Shown: positions 1 to 8,058 of the stretch, in pieces
Numbering within the stretch: position 1 is the first letter of the stretch
Layout of the letters: every line of letters starts with the position of its first letter
Assembly: GCA_934247855.1 (NCBI GenBank)
Contig: CAKQKA010000017.1
Coordinates: 1-21,748, forward strand
Reading direction: 5' to 3'
From: an uncultured Clostridia bacterium
GTDB lineage: Bacteria; Bacillota; Clostridia; Christensenellales; Borkfalkiaceae
Length of the DNA stretch: 21,748 nucleotides
Translations under genes and position numbers: made by a program
Notes under the pieces: generated by a model
Seen by the model: the letters and a program-made list of their open reading frames with translations, nothing else
Databases searched by the model: none
Told to the model about the DNA's origin: nothing

Positions 1-175
1 CGCAAGGGGATTTTACTACGCAAAACGCTCTTTTTAAATACTTTTATGACAGTTTTTTGTTAAAAGTTTGATTTGTTTTTCAGATAAGCGATTTTTGCCG
101 TTGTCGACAAATTTTTAATTGCAATTTTAATACTTAAAACACACTGACCGTAAAATTTTTATATGCCCACCGACA

Positions 176-2464
176 TCACCCGGCGGCTTTAAAGGCGGAA
201 GAATAAAACTTAACAACTAAAACGGTCATGTCGTCTTTGGCGATGTTGTCGTTGAGAGCAAGCGCGAATTCGAGGATCTTGTCTGCAAAGGTCTGCGGGT
301 TTGCGCTGTTTTCGCGTGATAAAAAGTCGACCGCGTCCGTGCTTGAAAAGAAAGCGTCGCTCACGCCGTCTGAAATGATAATCAGCGAATCGCCGTCGCA
401 AAGCGAAAACGATTTGACGGTGGGTTCGACTTTTTCCATAACGCCGAGGGGCAGGGAGTTGTTTTCGATAATGCGCACGCCGTCTTTGCCGATGATAAAA
501 CCGAACGTCGCGCCAATCTTAACGATGTCGCACTTGCCCGAATACAAATCTACGACCGCGCTGTCGAGGGTGGAAAATCCGTCGTCGAAACAAGCCGAAA
601 TAAGATTGCTCGTAATATTCAGTATGACGTCGCGGTCAAGCCCCGCGGCGAAAAAGTTTTCTACAAGCGAAATTACCGCCTGAGAGTTCTCGTTGGCGGT
701 TTCGCCCGAACCCATTCCGTCGCACAGCGCAACCAGAAACTTGCCCTCGTCAATCTTTTTAAGCGTATAGTTATCGCCGCTCGAGGGTGAGTCGAGTTTG
801 GTTCGTTTTGCAAAACCGAAGCAGGCGTCGAACACCGGCGCGGGCGAAAACACGGCGAGTAGTCCGCTGCCCACGTCGGTCTTGGAAGCAAGCCTGTATT
901 TTTTCTGCTCGCAGTCCGAAATAACGGCGGTGATCGTCGCGTAGTCATTCTTTTCTTTGGCAAGCAGCAAGTGGTAGTTTTGCCCTGCGCGTATCAGTTG
1001 CAGGGGAACAATGCCCTCGGTGGCAAGGCTGTCAAAGAGAATTTTTTCGTTTTTCCGCCCGAAAACAATCTTGTCGGAAAAAGAATACGCCATATTTTTC
1101 AGCACCTCGGAAAGACCGCCCGCCTGCATAGTAATAAGGTTTTTTACGGCGGTAACACGCTCGTTTTCGACAATTCGTTCGGTAAGCAGCGTTATAAGCC
1201 GATTGATTTCGTACAGTACGTCGTTAAGTTTAATGCAGTGCGACGATAGAGCTTTCGGCACGTCGGCGAGCGCGGCTTTGCCCTTGGAAAGCCCCACGGT
1301 AGTGATTTTTTGTATGTCCGAAAAGTAGTTTCTTCGGCTCGAACGGCAGTAATTATACTTTTCGCACGTCTTGCAAACCGTGCTTGTTACCTCGTCGGAA
1401 ATTTTCTCGCAAGAGGTAACGATATCGTCGCCGTTTACCTTATCAAGCGTTTTTTCAAGGTTTAAAAATACGTCGGAAATGCCGTAAAGTCGGGCGGAAA
1501 GTTCGCCGCGTTCGGCGTTTATGAGTTCGCGCGTGATCTCGGGTTCGTCAAACCGCAAAAATCTGTCTTTAAACAACCTGTAAAATGCGTTCGGAGTGAA
1601 CAAAAATACAACCATAGGCGCAAACGCAAAACTGTAGTCGAATACATTGAACACGAAAATGTTGCCGCCGAAATAGTTGTACGCGAACGCGGTTATAAAC
1701 AGCGCGAGAGCGGAAAGAAGTCTTGAAGTTTTTGCAAAAATCAGCACGGACGAGCAGTATAGCATAAATACCGAAATGATCTCGAGCGACTGCGAATGTA
1801 TCGCGAGTGCAATAGGTAAAACGAACGCGGGTATAAACGCCCTTGTCGATTTGAAATAATAGCAAAAGTACAAAACCGCGATCAGAGCGATATCGTACCA
1901 TAATTTATAACCGAAAGCGTTAATCGCGCCAATCGAGGTATAAACTACCGTAATAAAACAGGCGGCAAGCTCGAACGACGCGCCTTTGCACTTTAATTTT
2001 TTAACAAAACACAGCGTGAACGCGGGTTGCAAAACAAAAGCCAAAGTGGCGATAATCGCGCTATAGACCAACTTTTTGGTTAAATCGGTCGCGTTCTCGC
2101 CTAAAATATACGGCAAAAGGGCAACGGCAAAAAACAGCGCAAGTTCAAATTTCGGGCGACGCTTTTTCAATTTATAAATGCTGAATACAATGCACAAAAA
2201 CACTATCGAAAAGGTGAGTAAAATCGCAGTTTGCGGCGGTTTTGTTAAAAACGACAGGGCGATATAAAGCACCGCCGAAACGATAGGCGAGCATACGCTA
2301 AGCGAAAACGCCGAGTAGTAAGCAAGTGCCATCGGTGCGCCGTCAACTATTTTTTCGGCGATGTAAAATACTACAAGCACTCCGAAATATTTTAAAATTG
2401 TCTTATACGATATATCCTTCATGAAACCGTTCGGCGATAAGTTAAAGTTTGCGCTGTGCGCCAT
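176..2464 (-). CDS. spoIIE: Stage II sporulation protein E (PP2C phosphatase)
   Basis: Membrane-bound PP2C-type serine phosphatase that dephosphorylates SpoIIAA and so frees sigma-F in the forespore; in Bacillus it also binds FtsZ at the polar septum. Seen here: 762 residues (B. subtilis protein 827). Roughly residues 20-310 are a run of hydrophobic segments fitting the multi-pass N-terminal domain. A middle region with a Cys-rich patch (CKTCEKYNYC, near 370) precedes the C-terminal phosphatase domain, with SGDNY, CDGMGSG (about 580), SDGVSDA (about 697) and DDMT, the metal-binding Asp motifs of the family. The start is uncertain: no Shine-Dalgarno precedes Met1 or the alternative Met15. It is transcribed divergently from prmA. 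A shared repeat copy (2049-2066) encodes YSAIIA in a membrane segment. Family assignment is firm. Confidence 0.95.
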   Translation of the reverse strand: MAHSANFNLSPNGFMKDISYKTILKYFGVLVVFYIAEKIVDGAPMALAYYSAFSLSVCSPIVSAVLYIALSFLTKPPQTAILLTFSIVFLCIVFSIYKLKKRRPKFELALFFAVALLPYILGENATDLTKKLVYSAIIATLAFVLQPAFTLCFVKKLKCKGASFELAACFITVVYTSIGAINAFGYKLWYDIALIAVLYFCYYFKSTRAFIPAFVLPIALAIHSQSLEIISVFMLYCSSVLIFAKTSRLLSALALFITAFAYNYFGGNIFVFNVFDYSFAFAPMVVFLFTPNAFYRLFKDRFLRFDEPEITRELINAERGELSARLYGISDVFLNLEKTLDKVNGDDIVTSCEKISDEVTSTVCKTCEKYNYCRSSRRNYFSDIQKITTVGLSKGKAALADVPKALSSHCIKLNDVLYEINRLITLLTERIVENERVTAVKNLITMQAGGLSEVLKNMAYSFSDKIVFGRKNEKILFDSLATEGIVPLQLIRAGQNYHLLLAKEKNDYATITAVISDCEQKKYRLASKTDVGSGLLAVFSPAPVFDACFGFAKRTKLDSPSSGDNYTLKKIDEGKFLVALCDGMGSGETANENSQAVISLVENFFAAGLDRDVILNITSNLISACFDDGFSTLDSAVVDLYSGKCDIVKIGATFGFIIGKDGVRIIENNSLPLGVMEKVEPTVKSFSLCDGDSLIIISDGVSDAFFSSTDAVDFLSRENSANPQTFADKILEFALALNDNIAKDDMTVLVVKFYSSAFKAAG
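2049..2066 (-). repeat. Dispersed repeat, GCG variant (copy 1)
   Basis: The minus strand reads CTATAGCGCGATTATCGC, identical over 18 bases to 4968-4985. Against the main repeat it differs at three adjacent positions (14 of 17). It lies inside spoIIE and reads YSAIIA. Confidence 0.7.
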
Positions 2465-2481
2465 TCATCGCTTATGCGACG

Positions 2482-2487
2482 ATTATA
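2482..2487 (-). promoter_or_regulatory. Possible -10 box of spoIIE
   Basis: The minus strand reads TATAAT here, 17 bases before the annotated spoIIE start. No good -35 box lies at 17 bp; AGTCAA lies at about 21 bp, which recalls the long-spaced, Spo0A-activated spoIIE promoter of B. subtilis. A weak 0A-box-like GTCGAA is at 2541-2546. The implied leader would be only about 10 nt. This is inference and weak. Confidence 0.3.
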
Positions 2488-2576
2488 TAATATACGAAAT
2501 ATCGATATTTGACTTATTAAACGAAAAAATGCAGCATTAGGTCGAATTTATATATTTTATATAAGCCGTAATAAAG

Positions 2577-2605
2577 TTGTAAACGAAAAAAAGATATGAT
2601 ATAAT
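2577..2605 (+). promoter_or_regulatory. Sigma-A promoter of the prmA cluster
   Basis: TTGTAA (2577-2582), a 17-bp spacer, and TATAAT (2600-2605) preceded by TGA, giving an extended -10 (TGnTATAAT). The predicted transcript starts near 2612, 84 bases before the preferred prmA start at 2696. No better promoter is visible before mtaB, so prmA and mtaB probably share this transcript. Confidence 0.7.
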
Positions 2606-2695
2606 AAAAAAAAGATTGACGATATATAGTCATAGGGCATGCTCATATGGAATATCGCAAAAAACGACTTGAAAACGAAATTGCAGGGTAGCAAA

Positions 2696-3646
2696 ATGAA
2701 ATTTACCGAATTTACAGTGTCAACAACGAGCGAAGCGCAGGAACTTGTGGCTGATATTTTGTGGCAGTATACGGTTTACGGAGTAGCCGTCTGCGACTAT
2801 GCCGACGTGGTGGAACTTGTCGAAAACCGCCGCGAAACCTTCGATTATATCGAGGACGAACTGTTGGAAGCCAAACGCCGCGGAACGCTCGTCAAAGCGT
2901 ATACCGAAATATCGGAAACCGAAACGGTGTCCGAAAAGTTAGAGCGCGATTTTGCGGAGCTAAGAAAAAACTCGCAAGGTTTTATCGATTGCGGCACGCT
3001 TGAGGTAACAAAGCGCGTTGTCGACGGCGATGACTGGATAGAGGTCTGGCGCAAGCATTTCAAACCTATAAAATACGGTAAAATCGTGGTTTGCCCCAAA
3101 TGGATAGAGTATAAACCCGAATCGGGCGAGCAGGTTGTCTATATCGATTCCAACATGGCGTTCGGCACGGGCGAGCACGAAACAACTTCTATGTGCATCG
3201 AACTGATCGAAGAATACGTTACGCCCGAAATGACCTTGCTCGACGTAGGTACGGGCAGCGGAATTTTAGGTATTTCGGCAGTAAAACTTGGTGCAAAAAA
3301 GGCGGTTATGACCGATATAGACACGGTTGCCGTGCTCAGCGCAAAACATAATGCCGAGATAAACAACGTCAGCGAAAAATGCGAAATAATCAAATCCGAC
3401 CTAATCGACGGGGTAGAGGGCGTTGCCGATATCGCCGTCGCAAACATTATGGCGGAAATACTCGTCCGCCTCGCCAAGGACATAGCCGTTCAGATCAAAA
3501 AAGGCGGAATACTCATTATGAGCGGCATAATAAAAGCGCGAATCGACCTTGTAACAACGGCTTTCGATGCGGTCGGATTCAAGTCGGTAAAAGTGGTAAA
3601 TAAAGGCGAGTGGTATGCGCTTGTCATGCAAAATATGGGACTATAA
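2696..3646 (+). CDS. prmA: Ribosomal protein L11 methyltransferase
   Basis: SAM-dependent methyltransferase that trimethylates ribosomal protein L11. Seen: 316 residues from Met at 2696. An N-terminal alpha/beta substrate-recognition domain (1-110) is followed by a Rossmann methyltransferase domain with MAFGTGEHETT (154-164), the SAM loop LDVGTGSGIL (182-191) and VANIMAEIL (248-256), all PrmA hallmarks. An in-frame Met at 2639 would add 19 residues; I prefer 2696 because MKFTEFTVSTTSEA aligns with the usual PrmA N-terminus, although its Shine-Dalgarno (AGGG, 10 nt upstream) is weak. The final Leu codon and stop lie inside a copy of the dispersed 17-bp repeat (3641-3657). mtaB follows after 26 bases. 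In Bacillus rsmE lies between these genes; it is absent here. Confidence 0.95.
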   Translation: MKFTEFTVSTTSEAQELVADILWQYTVYGVAVCDYADVVELVENRRETFDYIEDELLEAKRRGTLVKAYTEISETETVSEKLERDFAELRKNSQGFIDCGTLEVTKRVVDGDDWIEVWRKHFKPIKYGKIVVCPKWIEYKPESGEQVVYIDSNMAFGTGEHETTSMCIELIEEYVTPEMTLLDVGTGSGILGISAVKLGAKKAVMTDIDTVAVLSAKHNAEINNVSEKCEIIKSDLIDGVEGVADIAVANIMAEILVRLAKDIAVQIKKGGILIMSGIIKARIDLVTTAFDAVGFKSVKVVNKGEWYALVMQNMGL

Positions 3647-3657
3647 GTCGATTATCG
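3641..3657 (+). repeat. Dispersed repeat, exact copy at the prmA stop
   Basis: Exact CTATAAGTCGATTATCG. It supplies the last codon and the stop of prmA. GTCG and CGGC around it can form a small hairpin followed by TATTTTT (3660-3666). Confidence 0.85.
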
Positions 3658-3672
3658 GCTATTTTTAACAAT

Positions 3673-4917
3673 ATGGAAACTAAGAAAAAAGCAGTTGTTT
3701 TTACCTTGGGTTGCAAGGTGAACGCAAGAGAAAGTGCGTCCATTATGAGCGGACTTATAGAGAAAGGCTTTACGGTGTCCGACAAAATCGAACCTGCCGA
3801 CGTGTACGTTATCAATACGTGCGCCGTAACCGCAGAAGCCGAAAAGAAATCTCGTCAAGCCGTCGCGCGAATGAGAAAATGCAATCCCGACGCGTTGATT
3901 TACGTTTGCGGGTGCGCATCTCAGCGTGATCCCGAGGCTTTTGCCGAAAAGGGCGTAAAGGTGGTCGTCGGCGCAAAATCTAAAGATAAACTGATTGAAT
4001 TGCTCGATAACGACGGCGTTCATATCGAAAAATCGGACGATTATTACGAAAAATACCTGCCTTGCAAGACCTCCCGCACGCGCGAGTACGTCAAGGTGCA
4101 GGACGGGTGCGATAACTTTTGTTCGTACTGCATAATACCGTACCTTCGCGGGCGTTCTCGTTCGAGAAAAATCGAAAACGTGATCAAAGAAATCGAAGCG
4201 TTATCGCCGCTCGAGGCGGTCATCACGGGCATAAATATCTCGTCTTACAGTGACGAGGGAAAGGGCTTAGATCAACTTATAGCGGCACTTTCGCATATAA
4301 ACTGCCGTATACGGCTCGGTTCGGTCGAGGTAAACGTTATCGACGAAAAATTTCTTGAAGCCACAAAAAAACTTAAAGATTTCGCACCGCATTTTCACTT
4401 GTCTTTGCAATCCGGCAGCGATCATGTTCTAAAGACCATGAACCGTCGCTACACAGCAGAGGAGTATTACGAGAAAGTTTTGCTCATAAGAAAATACTAC
4501 CCCGACGCGGCAATCACAACCGACGTAATAGTCGGCTATTCTACCGAAACCGAGGAGGATTTTTTAGAGAGCGTTGCGTTTTGCCGCAAGGTGGAGTTTT
4601 CCGATATACATTGTTTTCCGTACAGCGTAAGGCAGGGCACTGCGGGCGCACGGCTTAAAAAACTGCCCGACGAGGTTAAAAAAGACAGGCTGAACCGACT
4701 TTTGCAGGTAAAAGCCGAACTCAAATCGGCATATATCAATAAACATCTGGGCAAAACGCTTACCGTAATTCCCGAAGAAATCGAGGACGGATACGTCGTC
4801 GGTTATACCGAAAATTACATACGTGTGTTTTTAAAGGGCGAAATGAAAAACGGCGAATTCAAAGTCGTTTTAAAACAGCCGTTTAAGGACGGCGCGCTTG
4901 CCGAATACGCCGACTAA
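3673..4917 (+). CDS. mtaB: tRNA (t6A37) methylthiotransferase MtaB
   Basis: Radical SAM enzyme that adds a 2-methylthio group to N6-threonylcarbamoyladenosine at position 37 of tRNAs reading ANN codons. Seen: 414 residues. The N-terminal UPF0004 domain carries the auxiliary-cluster cysteines C14 (TLGCKVN), C50 (NTCAVT) and C81 (GCASQ). The radical SAM CxxxCxxC is C146/C150/C153 (DGCDNFCSYC). A short C-terminal TRAM-like region follows. TLGCKVN and NTCAVTAEAEKKSRQ favour MtaB over MiaB, RimO or the related YmcB. An upstream in-frame Met at 3610 would overlap prmA by 37 bases and adds residues unlike the family, so 3673 is preferred, although no clear Shine-Dalgarno precedes it. It is probably co-transcribed with prmA. 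Confidence 0.93.
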   Translation: METKKKAVVFTLGCKVNARESASIMSGLIEKGFTVSDKIEPADVYVINTCAVTAEAEKKSRQAVARMRKCNPDALIYVCGCASQRDPEAFAEKGVKVVVGAKSKDKLIELLDNDGVHIEKSDDYYEKYLPCKTSRTREYVKVQDGCDNFCSYCIIPYLRGRSRSRKIENVIKEIEALSPLEAVITGINISSYSDEGKGLDQLIAALSHINCRIRLGSVEVNVIDEKFLEATKKLKDFAPHFHLSLQSGSDHVLKTMNRRYTAEEYYEKVLLIRKYYPDAAITTDVIVGYSTETEEDFLESVAFCRKVEFSDIHCFPYSVRQGTAGARLKKLPDEVKKDRLNRLLQVKAELKSAYINKHLGKTLTVIPEEIEDGYVVGYTENYIRVFLKGEMKNGEFKVVLKQPFKDGALAEYAD

Positions 4918-4967
4918 GTTTGCCGTAAATAAATCGCATTCAGTGCATAAAAAACGAAAAAACAGAG

Positions 4968-4985
4968 CTATAGCGCGATTATCGC
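4968..4985 (+). repeat. Dispersed repeat, GCG variant (copy 2)
   Basis: CTATAGCGCGATTATCGC, identical over 18 bases to the copy in spoIIE on the other strand. It lies in the mtaB-HIT gap. Confidence 0.7.
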
Positions 4986-5019
4986 ATATACCGCGTAGTA
5001 AAATAACAGGAGAAACATT

Positions 5020-5361
5020 ATGGAAGATTGTTTATTTTGTAAATTCGCAAACGGCACAATTCCCGTTGACAAGGTTTATGAGGACGAGGACTTTATAATA
5101 ATAAAGGACATTGCCCCGGTAGCTAAGAATCATTACCTTGCAATACCCAAAACTCACTTTAAATATCTTGCCGAAATGGGCGATAACGAAGCCGCTCTTG
5201 TGGGAAGAATGTTAAAGAAGATCCCCGAACTTTCCTCGCTTTTGCATCTTGAAAACGGCTATCGTCTTGTAATCAATCAGGGCGACGACGCAGGTCAGAC
5301 TGTTCCGCACTTGCACATTCATATTTTATCCGGTCAAAAAATGGGCTGGCAACCGGCATAA
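5020..5361 (+). CDS. HIT-family (histidine triad) nucleotide hydrolase, HinT-like
   Basis: Small cytoplasmic HIT-family protein, likely a purine nucleoside phosphoramidase or AMP-lysine-type hydrolase. Seen: 113 residues with the triad HLHIH (H97, H99, H101) and the N-terminal CxxC (C4, C7) common in bacterial HinT proteins, where it may help bind zinc. A clear AGGAG (5010-5014) precedes the ATG. It lies 102 bases after mtaB, and the gap carries a variant repeat copy (4968-4985). In many Firmicutes rpsU and yqeY follow this pair; here a strong terminator follows instead. The physiological substrate cannot be told from sequence. Confidence 0.92.
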   Translation: MEDCLFCKFANGTIPVDKVYEDEDFIIIKDIAPVAKNHYLAIPKTHFKYLAEMGDNEAALVGRMLKKIPELSSLLHLENGYRLVINQGDDAGQTVPHLHIHILSGQKMGWQPA

Positions 5362-5415
5362 TTTTTGCCGCGCTTTAAAACAGTACGCAAGTATTTTTTT
5401 ACGATACTTAGAATA

Positions 5416-5460
5416 AAAAACATGCCTATAAGTCGATTATCGACGTATAGGCATGTTTTT
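5416..5460 (+). terminator. Rho-independent terminator after the HIT gene, with repeat in its loop
   Basis: A 15-bp perfect stem (5416-5430 pairs with 5446-5460) ends in TTTTT on the plus strand and starts with AAAAA, so it could act in both directions. The 15-base loop holds the core of the dispersed repeat, and this core is itself a dyad (GTCGAT-T-ATCGAC, 5432-5444). It separates the HIT gene from the convergent ssrA gene. Confidence 0.85.
5426..5442 (+). repeat. Dispersed repeat, exact copy in a terminator loop
   Basis: Exact 17-mer. Here the dyad extends outward (CTATA on the left, TATAG on the right), forming the stem of the HIT-gene terminator. Confidence 0.9.
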
Positions 5461-5540
5461 CGCTATAACTCTTGTCCGGCATATAATTGAGGAAACGTAC
5501 TATTGCGCGTGCGCAATCTTATAGCATTACAAATTTTCGA

Positions 5541-5595
5541 TAAAAAGAATAAATCCGAACCAATCTCTTGTAACTTCTAAAGATCGGTTCGGATT
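5541..5595 (-). terminator. Terminator of the tmRNA gene
   Basis: On the minus strand, AATCCGAACC (5586-5595) pairs with GGTTCGGATT (5552-5561), a 10-bp stem followed by a T-rich run TATTCTTTTTA (5541-5551). It starts 9 bases beyond the tmRNA 3' CCA. Confidence 0.75.
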
Positions 5596-5604
5596 ATTTT
5601 CGTT

Positions 5605-5957
5605 TGGTGGAGATGGGCGGAGTTGAACCGCCGTGTTGCATTAAGACCCAAAGGGTTTCTACGTACGTATCCGACCTTTATCCTCCTCGCAAAGCAGCCG
5701 ATCGGCGGGCAACCTGCGCAAAAGTTCGCTAAAGACCTCCGACTTGCCGCGAACCGAGCAAACCGAATGTTCATCGCGTAAATGATGCCCGATTCCCACC
5801 CCGCGATATGATGAGATCGGACAGTCGCTTTTAATTAAGCGGCGAATGCGTAATTGTTATTAGCATTTAATTTTAAAGTTTTCCGTTTTATAACGCAGCC
5901 ACGGTCTGCGGTACGCTTACCTTCCAATCTTGATACAGTCGAAACCGAAACACCCCC
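5605..5957 (-). ncRNA. ssrA: Transfer-messenger RNA (tmRNA)
   Basis: Rescues stalled ribosomes by trans-translation and adds a degradation tag. Seen on the minus strand: a 5' end GGGGGTG that pairs (with G-U wobbles) with CATCTCC just before the 3' ACCA, giving a seven-pair acceptor stem; a T-arm with GGTTCAACTCC; and an internal reading frame GCT to TAA (5835-5864) encoding ANNNYAFAA, a plausible proteolysis tag (with the non-encoded Ala, A-ANNNYAFAA). The length of 353 nt is normal for a one-piece tmRNA, and CCA is encoded. It lies 146 bases downstream of typA on the same strand with no obvious terminator between, so read-through from typA is possible. smpB is not in the window. Confidence 0.95.
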
Positions 5958-6103
5958 GTGCATTGGTTGCCTGCAGAACCGAGGTTTTTTTCGGAATTGC
6001 TCGGGCGACCAATGAATTATCGGTAATATGTTATGCGTGTTCATAGCAACGATGTGTTGCTTTTTTATAAATTCTTTTTTTAATAGTACTAATTTATCTG
6101 GTT

Positions 6104-7927
6104 TCAGTTGGTTTTGTGTTTTCTTGCCCAGTCTTTCATTCTTTGCTCGTGCGAAAGAATACGTTTGCGCAGTCTTATGCTCTTAGGCGTGAGCTCAACC
6201 AGTTCGTCGTCTGCAATAAATTCCATGCACTGTTCAAGGCTGAGCTGAGTAGGCGTAATAAGTTTCAACGCTTCGTCGCTGCCGCTTGCGCGGTTGTTTG
6301 TAAGCTGTTTCTTTTTGCATACGTTAACGGCAAGGTCGTCCTCTCTGGAGTTTTCGCCTACTATCATGCCTTCGTAAACATCAAGCCCGGGCCCTACGAA
6401 GAGGGTACATCTTTCCTGCGCGTTAAACAAGCCGTATTGAGTGGTAGTGCCGCTCTCAAAGCAAACAAGGCTGCCGCGTGTGCGCGCCTGCATATCGCCC
6501 TTGTACGGCTCGTATTTATCAAAAACGTGATACATTACGCCGAAGCCCTTGGTATCGGTAAGCATTTCGCTTCTGTAACCGATAAGGCAGCGAGACGCAA
6601 TGCGGAACTCGAGACGCGTTTCGCCGTTGTCGTTGGGTTCCATAGTAACAAGTTCGCCTTTACGCTGACCGATCTTATTCATAACAACGCCTACGTAATC
6701 GTCGGGTACTTCTACAACAAGTTGTTCGACCGGCTCATAGCATTTGCCGTCGATTTCTTTAAAAATAACTTTGGGGCGGGAAACCTGAAATTCATATCCC
6801 TCTCTGCGCATTTCTTCAATCAGAATGGAGAGGTGCAGTTCGCCTCTGCCGAAAACTTCAAAAGTATCGGTGCTTTCGGTTTCGGAAACGCGCATGCTTA
6901 CGTTGGTTTCTACTTCTTTAAAAAGTCTTGCGCGCAGGTGCCGCGACGTTACGAATTTACCTTCTTTACCTGCGAACGGGCTATTGTTTACCATGAACAT
7001 CATGGAAATCGTCGGTTCGTCGATTGCGACAAAGGGCAGTGCCTCAGGGCTATCGAGGTCGCAGATTGTTTCGCCGATGTTGATTTTGTCTATACCGTTA
7101 ATGGCGACGATATCGCCGATTTCGCCTACGGGCACTTCAACGCGTTTAAGCCCTTCGAACTGATACAGTCTTGCGACTTTTCCCTGACCGAAAGTTCCGT
7201 CTGTATGGCAAATGGAAACGGGCTGACCGAGATGAATTTTTCCGCGTACGATTTTACCGATACCGATTCTGCCTACGTATTCGTCGTAATCTATATTGCA
7301 TATTATCGTCTGCAAGGGCAGATCGGGATCGCCCTCGGGTGCGGGAACCTCTTCCAGAATGGTATCAAGCAACGGTGCCATATTCACGCCTTCGTCGGAC
7401 ATAGACTTTTTAGCCCAACCGAGTTTTGCGCTTGCGTAAACGGTTTTAAAGTCAAGCTGATCGTCGTTCGCGCCGAGATCGATGAACAAATCGATAATTC
7501 CGTCGATTGTCTTGTCTACGTCGCCGCCTTTGTCGATTTTATTTATAACGACAACGGGTTTTTTATTAAGGTTGAGCGCTTTTTTAAGAACGTATCTCGT
7601 CTGCGGCATAACGCCTTCAACCGCGTCGACAAGCAAAACAACGCCGTCAACCATAGAAAGAATACGCTCGACCTCGCCGCCGAAATCCGCGTGGCCCGGG
7701 GTGTCGACGATATTGATTTTTGTACCGTTGTAATGAACCGCCGTATTCTTTGCAAGAATGGTAATGCCTCTTTCGCGTTCGAGATCGTTGCTGTCCATAA
7801 CGCGTTCCTGAACAACTTCGTTTTTGCGGAATACGCCGTTTTGTTTGAGCAGCGCGTCCACAAGGGTGGTTTTACCGTGGTCGACGTGCGCGATAATAGC
7901 AATGTTTCTTACGTCGTTTCTTTTCAT
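6104..7927 (-). CDS. typA: Ribosome-associated translational GTPase TypA/BipA
   Basis: EF-G-like GTPase that binds the 70S ribosome and aids ribosome assembly and stress adaptation. Seen: 607 residues, the usual family length. G1 is AHVDHGKT (13-20), switch I RERGITI (51-57), G3 DTPGH (75-79) and G4 NKID (129-132). The EF-Tu domain II and EF-G-like C-terminal regions follow, including the TypA-specific stretch with TRGSLV and TTTQYGLF. AAGAGGAT just upstream of the ATG is a good Shine-Dalgarno. A near-consensus promoter lies at 7997-8026, with an operator-like inverted repeat over its -35 box. The opposite strand is open for 675 codons, but that frame is a shadow of typA. Confidence 0.97.
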   Translation of the reverse strand: MKRNDVRNIAIIAHVDHGKTTLVDALLKQNGVFRKNEVVQERVMDSNDLERERGITILAKNTAVHYNGTKINIVDTPGHADFGGEVERILSMVDGVVLLVDAVEGVMPQTRYVLKKALNLNKKPVVVINKIDKGGDVDKTIDGIIDLFIDLGANDDQLDFKTVYASAKLGWAKKSMSDEGVNMAPLLDTILEEVPAPEGDPDLPLQTIICNIDYDEYVGRIGIGKIVRGKIHLGQPVSICHTDGTFGQGKVARLYQFEGLKRVEVPVGEIGDIVAINGIDKINIGETICDLDSPEALPFVAIDEPTISMMFMVNNSPFAGKEGKFVTSRHLRARLFKEVETNVSMRVSETESTDTFEVFGRGELHLSILIEEMRREGYEFQVSRPKVIFKEIDGKCYEPVEQLVVEVPDDYVGVVMNKIGQRKGELVTMEPNDNGETRLEFRIASRCLIGYRSEMLTDTKGFGVMYHVFDKYEPYKGDMQARTRGSLVCFESGTTTQYGLFNAQERCTLFVGPGLDVYEGMIVGENSREDDLAVNVCKKKQLTNNRASGSDEALKLITPTQLSLEQCMEFIADDELVELTPKSIRLRKRILSHEQRMKDWARKHKTN

Positions 7928-7996
7928 ACGTTTATCCTCTTATTTTGTCCTGCCTGCAATCTGCAAGGCCGCTTTTCCGATCGATTTAACCGATTA

Positions 7997-8026
7997 ATTA
8001 TATATTCCCGGCGGGTTTTATGTCAA
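7997..8026 (-). promoter_or_regulatory. Sigma-A promoter of typA
   Basis: On the minus strand: TTGACA (8021-8026), an 18-bp spacer, TATAAT (7997-8002). Both hexamers match the consensus fully. The transcript should start near 7990 and leave a leader of about 60 nt. Confidence 0.8.
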
Positions 8027-8040
8027 ATATTTTATTTGAC
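8022..8040. promoter_or_regulatory. Operator-like inverted repeat over the typA -35 box
   Basis: GTCAAATA-TTT-TATTTGAC is a perfect 8-bp inverted repeat with a 3-bp centre. It covers the typA -35 hexamer, a classic repressor position. The cognate regulator is unknown; the arm orientation differs from FabT-type sites, and the site is not a FapR box. Confidence 0.5.
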
Positions 8041-8058
8041 CTTTATAAAAATACCGCA

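Noticed and set aside
101..112. TTGTCGACAA palindrome, similar to a Spo0A box on the minus strand (TTTGTCGACAA)
   Set aside because: A single imperfect match with no promoter or gene start resolved in bases 1-175; too weak to call.
4266..4282. A further possible repeat copy in mtaB (ends AACTTATAG)
   Set aside because: It matches only 12 of 17 positions and lacks the CGATTATCG core; likely chance or codon-driven.
6081..6093. TTAGTACT-like sequence downstream of typA, similar to a FapR half-site
   Set aside because: It is not a full FapR palindrome and lies after a gene's 3' end, not in a promoter.
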